The notes beneath the pieces are model-generated. The model was not told the DNA's origin. It saw only the letters and a program-made list of their open reading frames with translations, and ran no database searches. The position numbers and the translations under genes were made by a program. From assembly GCA_021234155.1 (NCBI GenBank), contig JAJEKV010000087.1, positions 122,001 through 186,000 of the forward strand: 64,000 nucleotides of DNA, written 5' to 3'. This stretch comes from Isoetes taiwanensis (taxonomy: Eukaryota; Streptophyta; Lycopodiopsida; Isoetales; Isoetaceae). Below, piece after piece: positions 48,923-62,645 of this stretch (its first letter is position 1; each line of letters opens with the position of its first letter).

Positions 48923-49957
48923 TGGTCCCCTCTCACGGCTTCCATACAGGGATGATGCCATTGCAATGGTTGAGTGCATGTGAAAATGATGGAAATTAAG
49001 AATGGACTAGAGGACCATGTACCAGTGGAAGCTAAACAATGGGCTTCAAAACCACTTCCAAGATTGCATAAATGGAAAGAAATCATGAGAAACTTGAACA
49101 ACTCATATACTTGCATATTGTATTGTGCAGGCTAAATGATATTTTAAACCCGCAATTTGCTAGCAAAGTTTTCATGGTGCCCAATATACAATGGTATAAT
49201 CTTGTGCAGTTAATTCCTTTGCACCAATCCAGTCTCTTTGAGACGATAGATACTGTTATGCTTTCTGATCTTTTACATGACAGATGATGCAAATACACAA
49301 TCCTAACTAATGCCATAAGAACTCTTGATCTTATAGAAACTTGCATAGGAAGTAGGAAGTGATGTTGAATGGCAGCTCCTACATCGAAGCTTATTAGTAC
49401 AATAAATATTCAGTAATGTTCAGATTTAAGGCTACAACCATGCAGGCTTGCAGTAAGTTTCATCATAAAATGGCCAACCTCAGATTCGTTTGGGAGAATG
49501 AGAATATTTCATATCTTCTGATACTAGTACCAGTGTATGCAATAAATTGCCTCACATTTGATCATTACTAAAATAAGCTCCTCGAAAACACAGAGAAAAT
49601 GTGTGGGTGGATTGTGTGATCTTCAAGGTCTTAGTCTTCTTTCGCATGACAAGATCGGTAAAATGAGTAGGGACGAGCTATTCAGCTATAAGATTTCTCA
49701 CAGGAATATCAAAGCTATATTATGATTCATAGACGAGAACTTCTATACAGAATGAGTGTACAACAAACCAAACCCAATGTTGATTGCATCATGAACAGAT
49801 TAAGAGTACGAAGCTCTTAACAAACTACAGCCATTTAACTACCTACATTTAAGTGCAGCAAACTCGGGTCCACTTGCCCAACATATTTCAATCAAATAGA
49901 CATAGAAGAACAAAGTCAGGAGGACAAAATTGCAGCATGAATTGGAGAAAAAATGCA

Positions 49958-50481
49958 CTAACCTCTGCTTAAATGTAAAAAGGATTTGTACACATATGCA
50001 TATCCAGTGCTATGGCTTCCATGTGAATTGAGAACATACGACACACCATTTTCAGGGCTGATTTCAACCAGATGCTGAAAATATCTCTCTTCTGCATCAG
50101 CCTCCCCATACGTTCTGCAGGCACTCAGCAAAGCTAACCATATTTCTCTACACAAAGAACAGTCTACAGATCTGATCAATTCAATTCCCTTGTACAACTG
50201 CGAAAATATCAATCATACAAGCATATATGCTTGGTACAATGCCATATTTCATTCTCATAATCTTGAAGTAGGCATAAGAATAAGAATGTCACAGCATCTG
50301 GCACCATGTGCATTTGACGGCCCCTTTCTAGAGCTCCTATGCTGCCACAAGGATTCAAGGTAGCAAGAAATGTAACAGTATTTGGCCATACACCTTCATG
50401 TTGTATTTGCCCAAAGCATTCAACTGCTTGCTCTCCAAGTCCATTCTCAGCATACCATACCCGGCAATGAGGGTCTTCCAA
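49958..50481 (-). pseudogene. PLS-type PPR gene fragment (U3), minus strand
   Basis: Same remnant. Here 49958-50212 reads through LLSACRTYGEADAEERYFQH and VEISPENGVSYVLNSHG in one frame. Several bases of the ATGATGTATGC stretch of U1 are missing near 50224, breaking the IHHY segment. Confidence 0.8.
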
Positions 50482-50522
50482 GAGACAACGACTATGATTA
50501 GGGATGTGTCAAATACTTCTCG

Positions 50523-50568
50523 AACCTCCTTAATAATTCCTTGATAACCTCCTTAATAATTCCTTGAG
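50523..50568. repeat. 23 bp tandem duplication between the PPR fragments (U3)
   Basis: Same two-copy repeat as at 7402-7447. Confidence 0.88.
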
Positions 50569-50670
50569 AATTACATTCCAAGAGACAATGTCTTTAGTTC
50601 TTAATGTAAGCGCTGGTAAGTGAGCCATTCCAGGGCACCTTACCTTAAGGCTTTCAATTTCTCTTAACAA

Positions 50671-50865
50671 ATGCTTGAAAGGAATGTAGTCTCATGCACT
50701 ATAATTATTTCAGCCTTTGCACGCCAGGGTCTGCTCAATGAAGTCAAGGAACCCTTCAAAGGGATGCCTCAGAAACACATCGTATCCTGGATTGCACTAT
50801 TTTTTGGCCGTGGCAACTTTTTCATCTCTTTTCTTGGCCTGGATCCACATAATGGATCCACATAA
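50671..50865 (+). pseudogene. PPR motif fragment on the plus strand (U3)
   Basis: Identical in protein sequence to the U1 fragment, including the unusual VSCTIIISAF reading. Confidence 0.7.
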
Positions 50866-51205
50866 TATGACCATCATGGTATGGTCTGCACGAGGCAGCT
50901 GAACACATGGTCAAGTTTTTTTGAAGACTGTGTGTGTGAAATGTGCTGTGCATAGAGAGAACTCTGGAGGCATGTAAACTGTTCACTTTTTTTTTTAAAT
51001 GAAAAACCTATACTATAAAAGGGCCGCCGTTATCCCTCGGCCTCGGCGGCCGAGCCCCATAATCATTGGGCAGCGTATAATTATTGGGTGACCATTATAT
51101 CGCCCAAAATTAATGGGTGTTCTACTAACGTCAACACTCATTGAAATTGGGGTGGCATGTGAACCATTGAAATTGGGGTGGCCATGGTTAAGGTAGCTAG
51201 CCTGA

Positions 51206-54200
51206 GGGTCTATTCGCACCAATGGTGAAGTTTAGTTAACTTAACTTTTATCGTTAAGTTAAGTTAATACTAACCGGGTGATTGCCTTCGCACCAAAACT
51301 AGTTAAAAATTTTAGTTAGGCTAACTTAACGGAAAACCATTTCGCACTCGTTTAGTTAAAAAATTTGGTTAAAAAATAACTTAACTAGCTAACTAAATGC
51401 TTTCGAACATGTCTAGTTAAGTTAGCCAAAGGCATAAATTATTATAAGCACATTTAATTAAACTTAAAGTGACCTCTATGAGGTCATTTAACTTTTAGTG
51501 CTAATTTTTAATTTAGTTAACTTCTAGTTAATTTTGCTAACTTAACTGAATAAGATGCGAAGACAACTTTAGTTAGTGTTTTTGGTTAAAAAAGTTAACT
51601 AAATTCTTAACTATATCACTATACTAGTAATAGTGCCCAGCGTTGCTGGGCTAATGTTGGGACCTTGTTAACGAATTTACTCGATTCAATCCACAGACCT
51701 TGCAATTTTCGTAGGGACTTGTCTATGTTTTAATAGGTTCATGTTTACCCTGCAAGTTTTATAGGAACTTCATGTTTGCGTAAGAAAGGAAAAAGACATT
51801 GTAGAAAGGTTTAAATCACTTCCAATTGTTTAATACATGAAATGTATATGCAGCAGTAATTCAGACAGCCTCTTCATTGAGGATGCATATACAAAACCCA
51901 ACTCGCACATGGTTATCATTAATATTTAGTGCACCTCCCAATTAAGAACAATTATTCATAGTGTACATATAATATTAGCAATAACTACACGTGGTAGAGT
52001 TTAGATCTTATTGGCTTGGTGTATCCATCGAATGTACTTTGTATTCATGTGTCCTCTATAAGTGGATGCTTCAACCATATATGCTTTGCTTCAATTATTA
52101 CCTATGGCATTATACATTCAGCTTTGTTTTGGTTAACAAACTATTTATGGCCAATTATTTGTTATATCCTTTGGAACTAAGGTTGTTTTGATTAACAAAT
52201 TATTTACGACCATTGTTCTTGTTCTGAGTTGGAGGTTTTGATGTTGTAGAAGTTAGTGTTTGACAATGGAGCAAGTATTTGGAAATGGAACCTTATTTAT
52301 GGTGTCTCAAGATGGCAAATCCAGAATATCATACAACAATTGCTTGTAATTTAAGGTATGATATTTTTATCAAATAATACCAATATCACATTTACATATA
52401 TGACCAGCACCACATCCTAAGGATCTAATCATCTGATACATGACAACATCATCATTCTCAAGCGTGACCATAAACAGAACTTGAGAGCATGCTAATTAGC
52501 ATCATAATTACAAAGTTAGCTACATCTTCAGAGTTAGCTCTACCCGGTAAGCAAGAATTTGGTGTTTCACAAATAAAACCTATCTAATAATCAAAGGTGG
52601 AATTGACTTTTATGCTTGTGAATAAATCGCCATGCATTCATAATTACAATTTTGAATAATGAGAACATCCGGAAAACACAATATCTTATTGTGGAAATAT
52701 GCATACTTGTTCTTTCAGTAGAATCTAAAAGATTAATCAAGTCCATTAGCAAGGCGGTGAAGCCCTTAGTATCAACAACACGGAAAAGCTTTTGTTTTGC
52801 CATATAATTGTATTTATGTTCGGAGATTTGAGAAAATTTGATGAAATTCATGGGAGATTTTTACTTTAAGCTAAATATCATAATATGATTTCGAAAAGAT
52901 AAAATTCCACTACCGATAATTGTAATCTCTTTTGCTTAGCCTACTATTGTGGGGAAATGATAACATCTTCGAGGAAGGTCCCGCTAATTTAACCAAAGTG
53001 GCATTATGCCTACAACAATTTGTATAACTTAGCGGGAACTATGATGGCAATGCAATGCCCCCGAGAAATTAATGTTGTGCTACATGATGCAGCCACACCT
53101 TCAAAGCGGCGCCATGGTGAATCACGGTAAGAAGAAGAAATGCCAAAAATCTAGGGCAAATGCAAGCCGCAATCCAAGAACAAAAACCCGGATGGAAGCT
53201 CTAGAGGATCGATATCAAAGGCGACAAATGCAACAAACTACACGGATCTGAAGTCACGGTATATGTTTTAGGTTCGTTGGTGAAATCCAAGAACAAATGT
53301 AGGAGCAAGATGAAGGATCACTCCGGTCCATAAGCATAAGTCTTGTGCAAATCCATAAACTTCACCTTCAATTGGCTTGTGTAATTTGTGAACCGGCATG
53401 TGTAAATCCACAACCTTTCACTTCAAACCGACTGTGTAAATCGTGGCATGGCATAACGGAAGAATCTGAAGCTGGTCAAAGAAGATCTAGAGGTTTGACA
53501 AAGGCGTGAGAAAATGTCTCATGGCGTATTCTTGTGGTGCGAGAAAAAAACTTCGGGGGTGTCATTTGGAAGGCGGGTGTGAACATTGCCCTTTCCATTC
53601 AAGCGGTCTAGGCATAGGCATGCACCAAAAATTTCTTTCCCAAAGAAAGTCGATTTGGTGCGGATTCAAGGTTGAGGCTTACCGAATGTTGTTATTGCCA
53701 CTTGCAGCCATACGCCATGTTCTACCATTTGTGAAGCTTCACCGCGGCCAAAGAGGAAGCTTCACAAAGCCCTGACCAAGAGGAATGGCCTGTAATGAAA
53801 AAAAAAAAAAGAGCAATCTTAGCAGCCCAAGAGGAGCCTAAGGACATAACACGGTCACCAGCCAGAGGGCGTCGCCATACCGCACTACCCAAAAGCGGGT
53901 TACCAACAACCTAGCCGACCTTTCACAAAAACAAATCCATGGCTTCACTTGGTTCCTAAGAAGAAATCCGAATTGCTTGTGATTAAAACCAAAACTTGAA
54001 TATCCTTTTGTGTGCCGGTCTTTATAGCTCTGCAATTGAAATAGCTTTGTGAAGCTCTATGGCCGTGGAGCATCATACAGGGGGAATCAAGCTGGCCTCT
54101 TCCTAAATCGCTAGAGCCGAAAGAGGCGGGAAAAAAAAATCGAGAAAAGGAAAAAAAAAACCGTGGCCTATCCGAACCGTCCAACTTTTAGGTTAGATCT

Positions 54201-54396
54201 GGCCTTTTTTTTAGTTAAATCAAATCATGGCCGTCGAATTTAAGGCAAATCAAATTCTGGCCGTCGGATTTAGGGCTCGATGCACTACGCACTTACGTCA
54301 AAACATTATAATATAAGATGCTAACTTAACTAGTGGTGCGAATGTAAATTTAGTTAAAAACCATATTTTAACTTAACCGCGGGTGCGAATGTACCC
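51206..54396. mobile_element. TIR DNA transposon, U3 copy
   Basis: Same element with TGA on both flanks. Near 52220 it differs from U1 by a small local rearrangement (TTCTTGTTCTGAG, and loss of CTTATACA). Confidence 0.66.
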
Positions 54397-55390
54397 TGAT
54401 ATTGTTATTGAAATTGTTACCACCAAGTGCCTCAGAATGCACATTAGGCCCTGAGTACATATTAGGAGCTCCAAAATCGTTCAAGGGCCTATAATGATTG
54501 GTTGCCCCTTAATCATTGGATGACGTATAATTAATTATTGAACCATTATATCATCCTATATGAATGGTTAACTTTTGGATTAACATAACTTGAATCATTA
54601 AAATTGGGATTGCATTAGATCCTCCGTACATATTGAGAAGTCCAAAAGGGGGCCTACAAATATTGGTTGCCCCATAATCACTGGGTGGCCTATAATTATT
54701 GGGTGCCTCATGAATATTGCGAGTCCCATACACATTGCGAGGCTAATAAGGTGGAGTTGGCCAACTATTATAGGGCCCAAATTAATGGGTGTTGTACTAA
54801 CATTAACACTTGATTTAACTTAAACTGTTGAAATTGTGATGGTCATAATTTAAGTGAAATTGGGATGTCAATATAGATAGCCAAAACTATTGAAATAATT
54901 AAGTGGATGCCTATTTGACCTGGATGGCTGAGATTATTTCCCCAAACGGGCATGTTTGCTCATGACAGCTAAACACAGGGAAGGAGCCATCGGTTGTGCA
55001 TCCTTAGGGCGGGTTCACATGCAACAGTGATCGGAGAGGGCCCTGTTATACCCTTTGCAAATTGGTGATGGTTGGCAATGGTGGGTCTAAAAAGACGTGG
55101 CATGTGTGTGAAGGCCATGATAGTGCATGCGAATCCAACCTACGATGGCAAGAAATTAAGTTTTTTAGTGTTCCTAATTTCATGGAATGAACATGGCTTC
55201 ATTGATATTTTATTTTGCAATGGCGCACTTTTCAAATACCAACGGATCTTCATTTGAGTGTTTTGTGTTGTTATAATGGAGTAAGTGTTTTGCATTGTTA
55301 TAATGGAGTGTTGGACTATTCTTACGTTGGCGTTTTGCGTTATTATAATAAAGTGTTGGACTATTCTACAAAAATCATTTGCGTTATTTA

Positions 55391-55569
55391 ACCTTTTCTT
55401 TCTCCAAATGTGAATCACACCAATTACAATGAATTGGTGATTGCATATATTTGTAGGGCCTTTGTGGAAAGATTTAAACAACCTTTTCTTCTTCCAAATG
55501 TGAATCACATCAATTACACTGAATTAGTGATTGCATATACTTGTAGGGCCTTTGTGGAAAGATTTAAAC
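55391..55569. repeat. 90 bp tandem duplication (U3)
   Basis: Same pair as in U1 (55391-55480, 55481-55569). Confidence 0.92.
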
Positions 55570-57691
55570 GCCAGTAGAACTTTCAAGAGATGCAATATGT
55601 AGGAGGATTAAATCAAACCGGAATTGGGAATAGCAAATTACCATAGTATAGGTCGGTGATTTGGAATGTCTGAGATACCGAATAAAAAATGTTCCCAAGC
55701 GAATCAATATCTGAAAACATGGGTTGGGCGGTGGCTTGGCCCCTTCTATTTTTTGCTAGTTGTGCGTGCTCCATTTCAGCATTGCATCCTTACTTTAACT
55801 GGTATTTCCAGACCACGACTTGTGAGGCCACATGGTACAAAAAAATGAACCTCAACCCTTCCTTTTTAGTCATGCGAGCATTTGTTGAGGCATTACTTTC
55901 GAGAATCTGAGGCCAAAAGAACAGCATCCGGGCCTGTACATGCCAAGACACTCTATCATAAACTCACAAGCACCCGTGCTGAAGCTCCTCTGAATTAGAA
56001 GTTTAGGTCTAGGCATGCACTTTGTGTAATTTGGATATGGTGGAAATGTTACCATACAATAACCGTCGCGAATCAGGACCTGGTTGGGGGGGAAGGTTTG
56101 TCGCTATATTACATTTATTGTGCATTTGATTGCGAACTGGGTGGAAGAAAGATGGAAGGCTGTTTGTGCTCAATTGGTTATTGATCAATTTACGAGTTAT
56201 GCTAGCATTTTGCTTTTATCGGCCGGTGTTTAAGAGTGCTAGACAACTTGCAGCGACCATTACATTTAAATAGTGGGTTCTTCTAAGATCTTTCCTCAAA
56301 AAGGGAGATCGTAATACCCTAAAATGGAAGAAGAGAACTTTTGAGTCGGTTATGCGGAAAACTTTTGTGGGCATGCTTTTGTGCATATGTGGGCTATGCA
56401 TTGTGTAAATGTCGGGGAAAATCTTCATTTATTGGGGGTGGGTATGCGTAGTGTAGTGTTTAGTGTGTATATCTTGTCGGTTTGTTCAACACGGAGTGAT
56501 GAAATAGAGGGCAAAATGCGTGTCGGACTGGTTCTCGGATTCGGGAAGGGCACAAATAGAGAAAGCTCGAATGCCCTTGAAAAATCCACTCGAGACACAA
56601 TTAAACAGGACTTCCTAACCATAGGCGAAAGCAATGCCCCATAAAAATCCACTCTAATACTTTCTTTATAAATCTCTCATTTATGCCCCGCCCATGTCCT
56701 CTTATTATGGAATATTAAAAGAAGCCTAATTCTCTAACTATATCTTCAAATTTTGGAATCCATAGCCACCAATTTTTCTTACTCCTAACTAGCATATAAA
56801 GAACAAAGAGTTGTATTGCAAATTAATAAAGAACACTACAATCAACAAATTGTTTGATTGGGTTTCTATATGATATAATGAGATTGGTTTATTTGTTTAG
56901 ATTTTAAAGGACTCACACCAAACTGTGCTTGACTACTTAGGCCCCTTCTCTATTAGCTGGATTTTTGGGTTGTGCTCGTCTTATGGCGAACCAAGCCATG
57001 AAACTTCGGCATATCCATTACATTCAAGTCTTGCTTGATTTTGTTCACGAGTCTAGGTTGACTCTAAAATTTTAGCATGCTAGAGCACTCCATCTGAAAA
57101 AGTCAATAAATTGTGAGAGGAAGCTTTGTCTTCTAGCGAGTCTCTCTCTTTGTCTTTTAGCAAGTCCATGCGGTGACAAAATTAGGAGCAATAAAAATGG
57201 TCTCGATTATTTCTTCTTGGATTTGATGATATGGCGCGGTGGCCAAACTAAGGGTATGCTATAGTGGGATCCACCCTTAACCCACACAATTATATGGTAA
57301 ATGATACTCCAAATGTAATTTATTTGGCACACCCATGAGCATGAAAAGTTGGGAGTCCTTTCCATCACCAGTCTATGCTTATTAGCTTCAATACGTGACC
57401 ATATAGAAATATTTAATAATACTTCTAAGTGCAATTTTGGAACACAAGTTTTGCATTGACAACATGACCGCCCACAGGGCTTAACATGTGCTTGAGGATA
57501 AAAAGCATTGGCTGCACAAAGTTCAAGTTAATACTATTTGGCGACTTGCATATCTTTGATTTCATTACCTCAATATTTTCCACACATACAAAACTATAGT
57601 CTACGTCTCTCTCGAGTCATCAAAAGATTATATCCACAAATGCATAAATGTGTATGCATGGATGGAAACTAAATCTTAAATGGAAGCTTAC

Positions 57692-57815
57692 TGCCAGCCC
57701 AAGGCCTCCTAGACCAAACAGTGCAACACTGGACCCTTTCTCAACCTTAGTTGAATATAATACTGCCCCAACCCCTACAGTCAGCCACTTTAAGATCCTT
57801 TTGCTATGCAGTATG
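57692..57815 (-). pseudogene. Alcohol dehydrogenase exon fragment (U3)
   Basis: Same exon and donor as in U1, in frame through the GLGGLGLA motif. Confidence 0.75.
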
Positions 57816-58244
57816 CTCTAATTGGTATGTAGTTTACCAGTTAAAGAAAATATCTCTTATATACCTTCTAATAATATGCAACAACTTCTCTTTTATAAGA
57901 CTTTAGATCTTACCCATTGATTCCGCAGCAGCTGAGCAAACAGATTTTGCACAAATGTGCATCTTTGCTAACTTTTACTACTTGGCCTTGATCCATCACA
58001 GTGTATTCACTAAAAGTGGATGTAATTGCGCATGCTTACTGTTCAAACCAACACTTAACTACTCAGTTACATACACAATTCGATCGAGGGGCACTTGTGG
58101 ATGGGCCTCTAAGAACATCTAGTAGGGATCTACTTTAATTTAAGCATTGAGTCGCCAGATATGGTGGACACTTAGTAGTACAAATTTTGATTCCACACAC
58201 GGTTTGATTTAAGTCATTTACCCACATGAAACTAGAGGGCAACC

Positions 58245-59686
58245 CTCTGTGCACAACACCTTGTTAGAGTTGCAAAGAACAAGGTTTTAAGAAACCAAAT
58301 TCTTTCTGTCAAAAGTGATCAAGGTGCCTCTCTTACAGATGTCAAAGAAATAGGTGATTTCTTCTACTCCAAGTACTCGAATATTTTCTCTGACATAGAC
58401 AATTTCCCCTAGCAGAGTACTCAAGCCAGAGAATTCATTGATCTTCTAAATTCACTGCCTGGCAATAACAATGCTCCAATTTCTGATAATATCTCAGATT
58501 TGCCTAATGAAATTGAGATAAAAGCCACTTTATGAATCTTGCCAAAGGTAAGAGTCTTGGGCGGATGGTCTTCCCTAGAGTTTTATCTAAACTTCTGGGA
58601 TGATGTTAAAAATGATCTTACTAAAATGATTCATGGTTTTTGGATCAATAATCATTTGCATCCTACCATTGCTTCTGGCTTGATTACTTTAGTTTCAAAA
58701 GTAGATAACCCAGATGGTTTTACTGATTGGAGGCCTATTTGTCTCACCAATACCTCATATAAGATTTGTGCTAAAATTCTTGCAAACAGAATCAAAGGAT
58801 TCTTCTGAATAACATTTGCATAAATCAGCCGCTTTTTTGCCTAATAGATATATTCTAGACAACTATATTCTTTGCAATGGAGGGTTTACACTAGGCTAAA
58901 ATTTCTAATCAAAGCAGTATCCTCCTCAAACTTGATTTGCTCCAAGGCTTTTGACTCTATAAGATGGGATTTTCTTGAATTGGCCCTTAGGAAAATTGGT
59001 TTTCGGATAAGTTGATTCATTTGATCATTGGTCTCAACTCTCGTGCTCAATCTTACGTTCTCATAAATGGATCTCCAGGTAAATTCTTTCCTCTCCAAAA
59101 GGGGATGAGACAAGATTGCCCTTTAGCACCCTATCCTTTTATCATTGCTGCTGATCAACTGACTAAAGCTATTATTCACCACCAAAATCTTGGAAATATT
59201 AAAGGCTTGTCTATGCCAAAACCGGGAATCAGTTAACCCTTCTTCAGTATGCTAATGACACATTCACCTTTTACGAAATGATGTTAAGAATATTGACTTC
59301 ATCTTAAGGTTATACAAAATTTTAGTCAAGCTTCTGGTATCCATTTAAATTATCAAAAGTCTGTGATCATTGGAGATTCTAATCACTCGGATATTTTTGG
59401 TATCAAAATGTCTTTAACGTCCAATCAAGTCACAACTCTGCTTGGTATGCCTTTAGGCCTGGATATTAATACTAAAACACTTTGGAGTCCAATTGTTGGC
59501 AGGATCAGAAAGAAACTCAATAACTATGGCAGTTGTCTTTCTCTAGCTGGTAGGGCAATCATTGCGTCCTCTGTTTTAGCAAGCTCTCATGTGTACTTCT
59601 CTTCAGCTCTCCTTGCTCCATAAGCTGAGAATGCTGCTGGACACATTGCAGTACTCCTGAATGACAACCTCCCTTCTAATTTTACA
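58245..59686 (+). pseudogene. LINE reverse transcriptase remnant, copy L4 (U3)
   Basis: Collinear with L1 and sharing its stops. The catalytic box reads QYANDTFTFYEM in frame, which shows the family consensus more clearly than L1 (L1 has one extra base there). A base is missing near 58532 and the GGGCCAG motif is altered near 58560. Confidence 0.92.
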
Positions 59687-60016
59687 GCAGTGCCTGCTGA
59701 GGCTGGCCTTTCTGCTATGCTTTCAGGTGCTGTTGTCTGCTGTGATTTGCTGGGCTCTGCTGTGCTCACAGGGCCGCTGGTGCTGGGTTCACTCTTGACC
59801 TTGCTCGAATAGGCTCTGCTTTTTGCTGCCACTGCTGCCCAATTAACCTTGAAATTTTCTGGATCCTGCTTGGCCCTCTGGCAGTTGTTGAATGCAAATA
59901 AAAAGGAAACCGTCTTCCTTACTTCTCTATTCTTCAACCCTTCTGGGTATATCTTGCTCAACAGTTCAATTATAGCTTCTTCATGCTCTGGCCTTACTTT
60001 GTCGATGGATGTCTTG
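59587..60016 (-). pseudogene. Gene A, copy A4, 5'-truncated at the U3/U4 junction
   Basis: Only the part from NKTSID-equivalent onward survives; exon 1, the intron and the first half of exon 2 are removed by the junction. It carries the longest C-terminal frame of any copy, a Ser/Thr/Pro-rich stretch (VSTAEPSKSQQTTAPESIAE) and then sequence antisense to the LINE end. The open frame extends across the junction to 60105 into antisense gene B, which is an accident of the fusion. Confidence 0.7.
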
Positions 60017-60600
60017 GATAAGCTTGAAAAAATGGTTTGCCACGGCACTGGGGAGACAGTTGAAGAGGAGAAAGCAGACACTACAAATGATCCCGACAAG
60101 ATCAATATAAATATTACCCAGAAAACAGATATATCTAAGCTTGATGAAATCTTGGATCAAATGGATGAGAAGAGCTACGAGGAAAGGATGCAGGAGACGA
60201 AAAGACTTCTAGAGTCTACTGAGAAAGGTATTAATGCGCTAGAGCCTATGTTTCAAAAATTGGGGGCTTTAAACAAAAGATTTGATGCCTACATGCCTTT
60301 CCTGACAGGCGGGTCAAATTTCGAATACATAGGAATGGACGTGGAACCTGCGCATCAGGAGGGTGAGCCAAGTGGTACACAAGAGCACCGAGGTTGTAGC
60401 CAAGAAAAAGACACCCAAAATCATTTGTGGTGTCCAAAATGGCGATCGGTGGAAAGGCAAGAATGGATACTTGAGGCGGAAGGACGGATCCACATCTCCA
60501 AGTCCTTGCACAGGCCATGTCTGTAGACATCCCAAATGTAACAGGCTATATGGAGATGGACACATCCGAGGTTATAAGAAGGGGCCAGGATATCTGCTGA
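60012..60600 (+). pseudogene. Gene B, copy B5, C-terminal remnant at the U3/U4 junction
   Basis: Only the helical region and acidic tail of gene B remain, entered at the codons for LDKLEKMV. Upstream the sequence is antisense gene A, so the open frame 59849-60526 is a chimera of antisense gene A and sense gene B with no evidence of being a real protein. Frame is lost after about 60390, where CAG/CTG-type differences resume. The TGA homologous to the B1 stop is at 60598-60600. Confidence 0.75.
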
Positions 60601-61399
60601 GATAGGTGTTGTACACGAATCGATGATCGTAAACCCGGATGGAGTAAATTCGCCCCTCGGCAAAGAAATGTACATTGTTATATCGAGGAATATAATGTAT
60701 AAGGCTTTGAAGATTTGCACATCTTTGAGTTTTATTATTGTTTGAGTTTTGTTTCTTGTATAAACTTTCGGTGACGCGATCTTTGCTAGCACTTTCTTAG
60801 GTTGATTGCCTTCTGCGGACTTCTTCTAAATTAAAATTCGAATCATATGGTAGCTAAATGACTCAAAATGTTCGCCCATCGTGATCTTCGCTATCACTTT
60901 GTTTTCCTTTCATCCATATGTAGACCTAAAGCGGACTTGTGATCTTATATCCATGGGCTAGCTAAGCGACTTCAAATCTTCGGCCGTCGCGATCTGGTGA
61001 AAGTATTTTTACTCTTTCTTGTGGACATCTCTTACTACGAAAGGAGCTTGGGATAGCCTTATAAATGTCGAAATCGGATACATCGGCTGGTTGTGGTGGG
61101 AAATCATCGAAAAAAAAGCGGCAACTTTTACTCATTTGGCAACCACTTACGGTGTTTTATAGACAACCAAGAACCTATTTCATGCTAAACGAGAATTCGA
61201 ATTCTCTAATTAATTTATTCGTGCTTTCATATGATGGTGGTGACATCCATATATGCACACAATTCTTGAAAGCACTCTTGAGAGCAAAAAAGTGGCTGCT
61301 CTTATTCTCTTATTAATGCCTCTTTGCTTCGAATGGCCATGAGTACACAAACATATGACTTTCATAACTATATGACTCTTGCCCAACTATTTTATGATT

Positions 61400-62645
61400 G
61401 GCCGTGTCGATGGCCATAAGCAACTAAGGGAAAACAGTTCAGAGTCTTTTCACCAAACTGAGGGGCTAAATACCAAGCTGTGGCAACCAATTAGTCTTGC
61501 TTGTGTGACCAACGTATCTCAAAATCTTAAAGATGGCTATTTCAATTATGGCCACACTTTAGAAAATGCATAGATCTCCAATCCTTCTAAACCTTTCTCA
61601 AAAAGCAAATCCATATCCTACTCTGCCCATTGACTTCAAATAAACTCTAGACTCTCTTCTACAATAGGCGGTTATCAGAGGACATGCAAAGTTTCATTGA
61701 AATCAGGCCGCCCTAAATTGCAATATCGAATTGATGGCTCAAAATTCAAGTTGAGGACATATACACTCAAAATCTCTTTAGTATATCGACGGCCATAATC
61801 AACCGAGGGAAAATAGTTCAGAGCTTTTTCACCAAACTGAGGGGTAAATACCAACTATGGCAACAAATTTGTCCTGCTTGTCAGGCCAACAAATCTCAAA
61901 ATCTAAAAGAGGGGTATTCCGATTATGGCCACGCTTTAAAAATTGCTTAATTCTCCAATCCTTTTCTAAATCTTTCCCCAAAAGCAAATCCATATCCTAC
62001 TCTGCCCATCATCTTCAAATAAACTATGGACTCTCTCTTCTAAAAGAGGCTCAAAAGCAAATCCATATCCTACTCTGCCCATCATCTTCAAATAAACTAT
62101 GGACTCTCTCTTCTAAAAGAGGCTGTTTGTCAGAGGACATGCAAAGTTTCATTGAAATCAGATTGCAATATCTCATCCGACGGCTCAAAATTGAAGTTGA
62201 TGCATACACTCAAAATCCCTTTGATATATCAACGGCCATAAGCAACTGAGGAAAAGCAGTTCAGAGCCTTTTCACCAAACTGAGGACTAAATACCAACTT
62301 GTGAGGCCAGCATATCTCAAAATATGAAAGAGGGGTCTTTCGATTATGGCCATGCTTTAAAAATGCATAAATCTCCAATCCTTTCTAAATCTTTCCCCCA
62401 AAGCAAATCCATATTCTACTCCACCCATCATTTTCAAATAAACTCTAAACTCTCTCTTCTAAAAGAGGCAGTTATCAGAGGACATGCAAAGTTTCATTGA
62501 AATCAAATAAACTCTAAACTCTCTCTTCTAAAAGCGGAAGTTATCAGAGGACATGCAAAGTTTCATTGAAATCAGAATGTCTAAATTGCAATATCTAATC
62601 TGACGATTGAAGTTGATGATATACAATCAAAATCCCTATGATATG
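61400..62645. repeat. Three-monomer satellite-like array (U4)
   Basis: Same trimer; monomers start near 61410, 61791 and 62232. The 49 bp segment missing from U3 is present. Monomers two and three match U2 almost base for base. Confidence 0.87.

Larger units (their letters stand above)
43219..60016. repeat. Tandem macro-repeat, unit 3 (U3), truncated at its right end
   Basis: Third period of the repeat. It is collinear with U1 up to the middle of gene A, where at 60012-60016 (TCTTG) it jumps to the homologue of U1 position 635-639 in the gene B methyltransferase-like exon. This removes about 3.15 kb: the first exon of gene A, the divergent promoter and the first two-thirds of gene B. A 49 bp deletion in the first satellite monomer near 45416 (flanked by CTTC) is specific to this unit. 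Confidence 0.95.

Noticed and set aside
59587-60526. Two long overlapping open frames at the U3/U4 junction
   Set aside because: Both are made by joining antisense gene A to gene B or the reverse, so they are junction artefacts and not genes.
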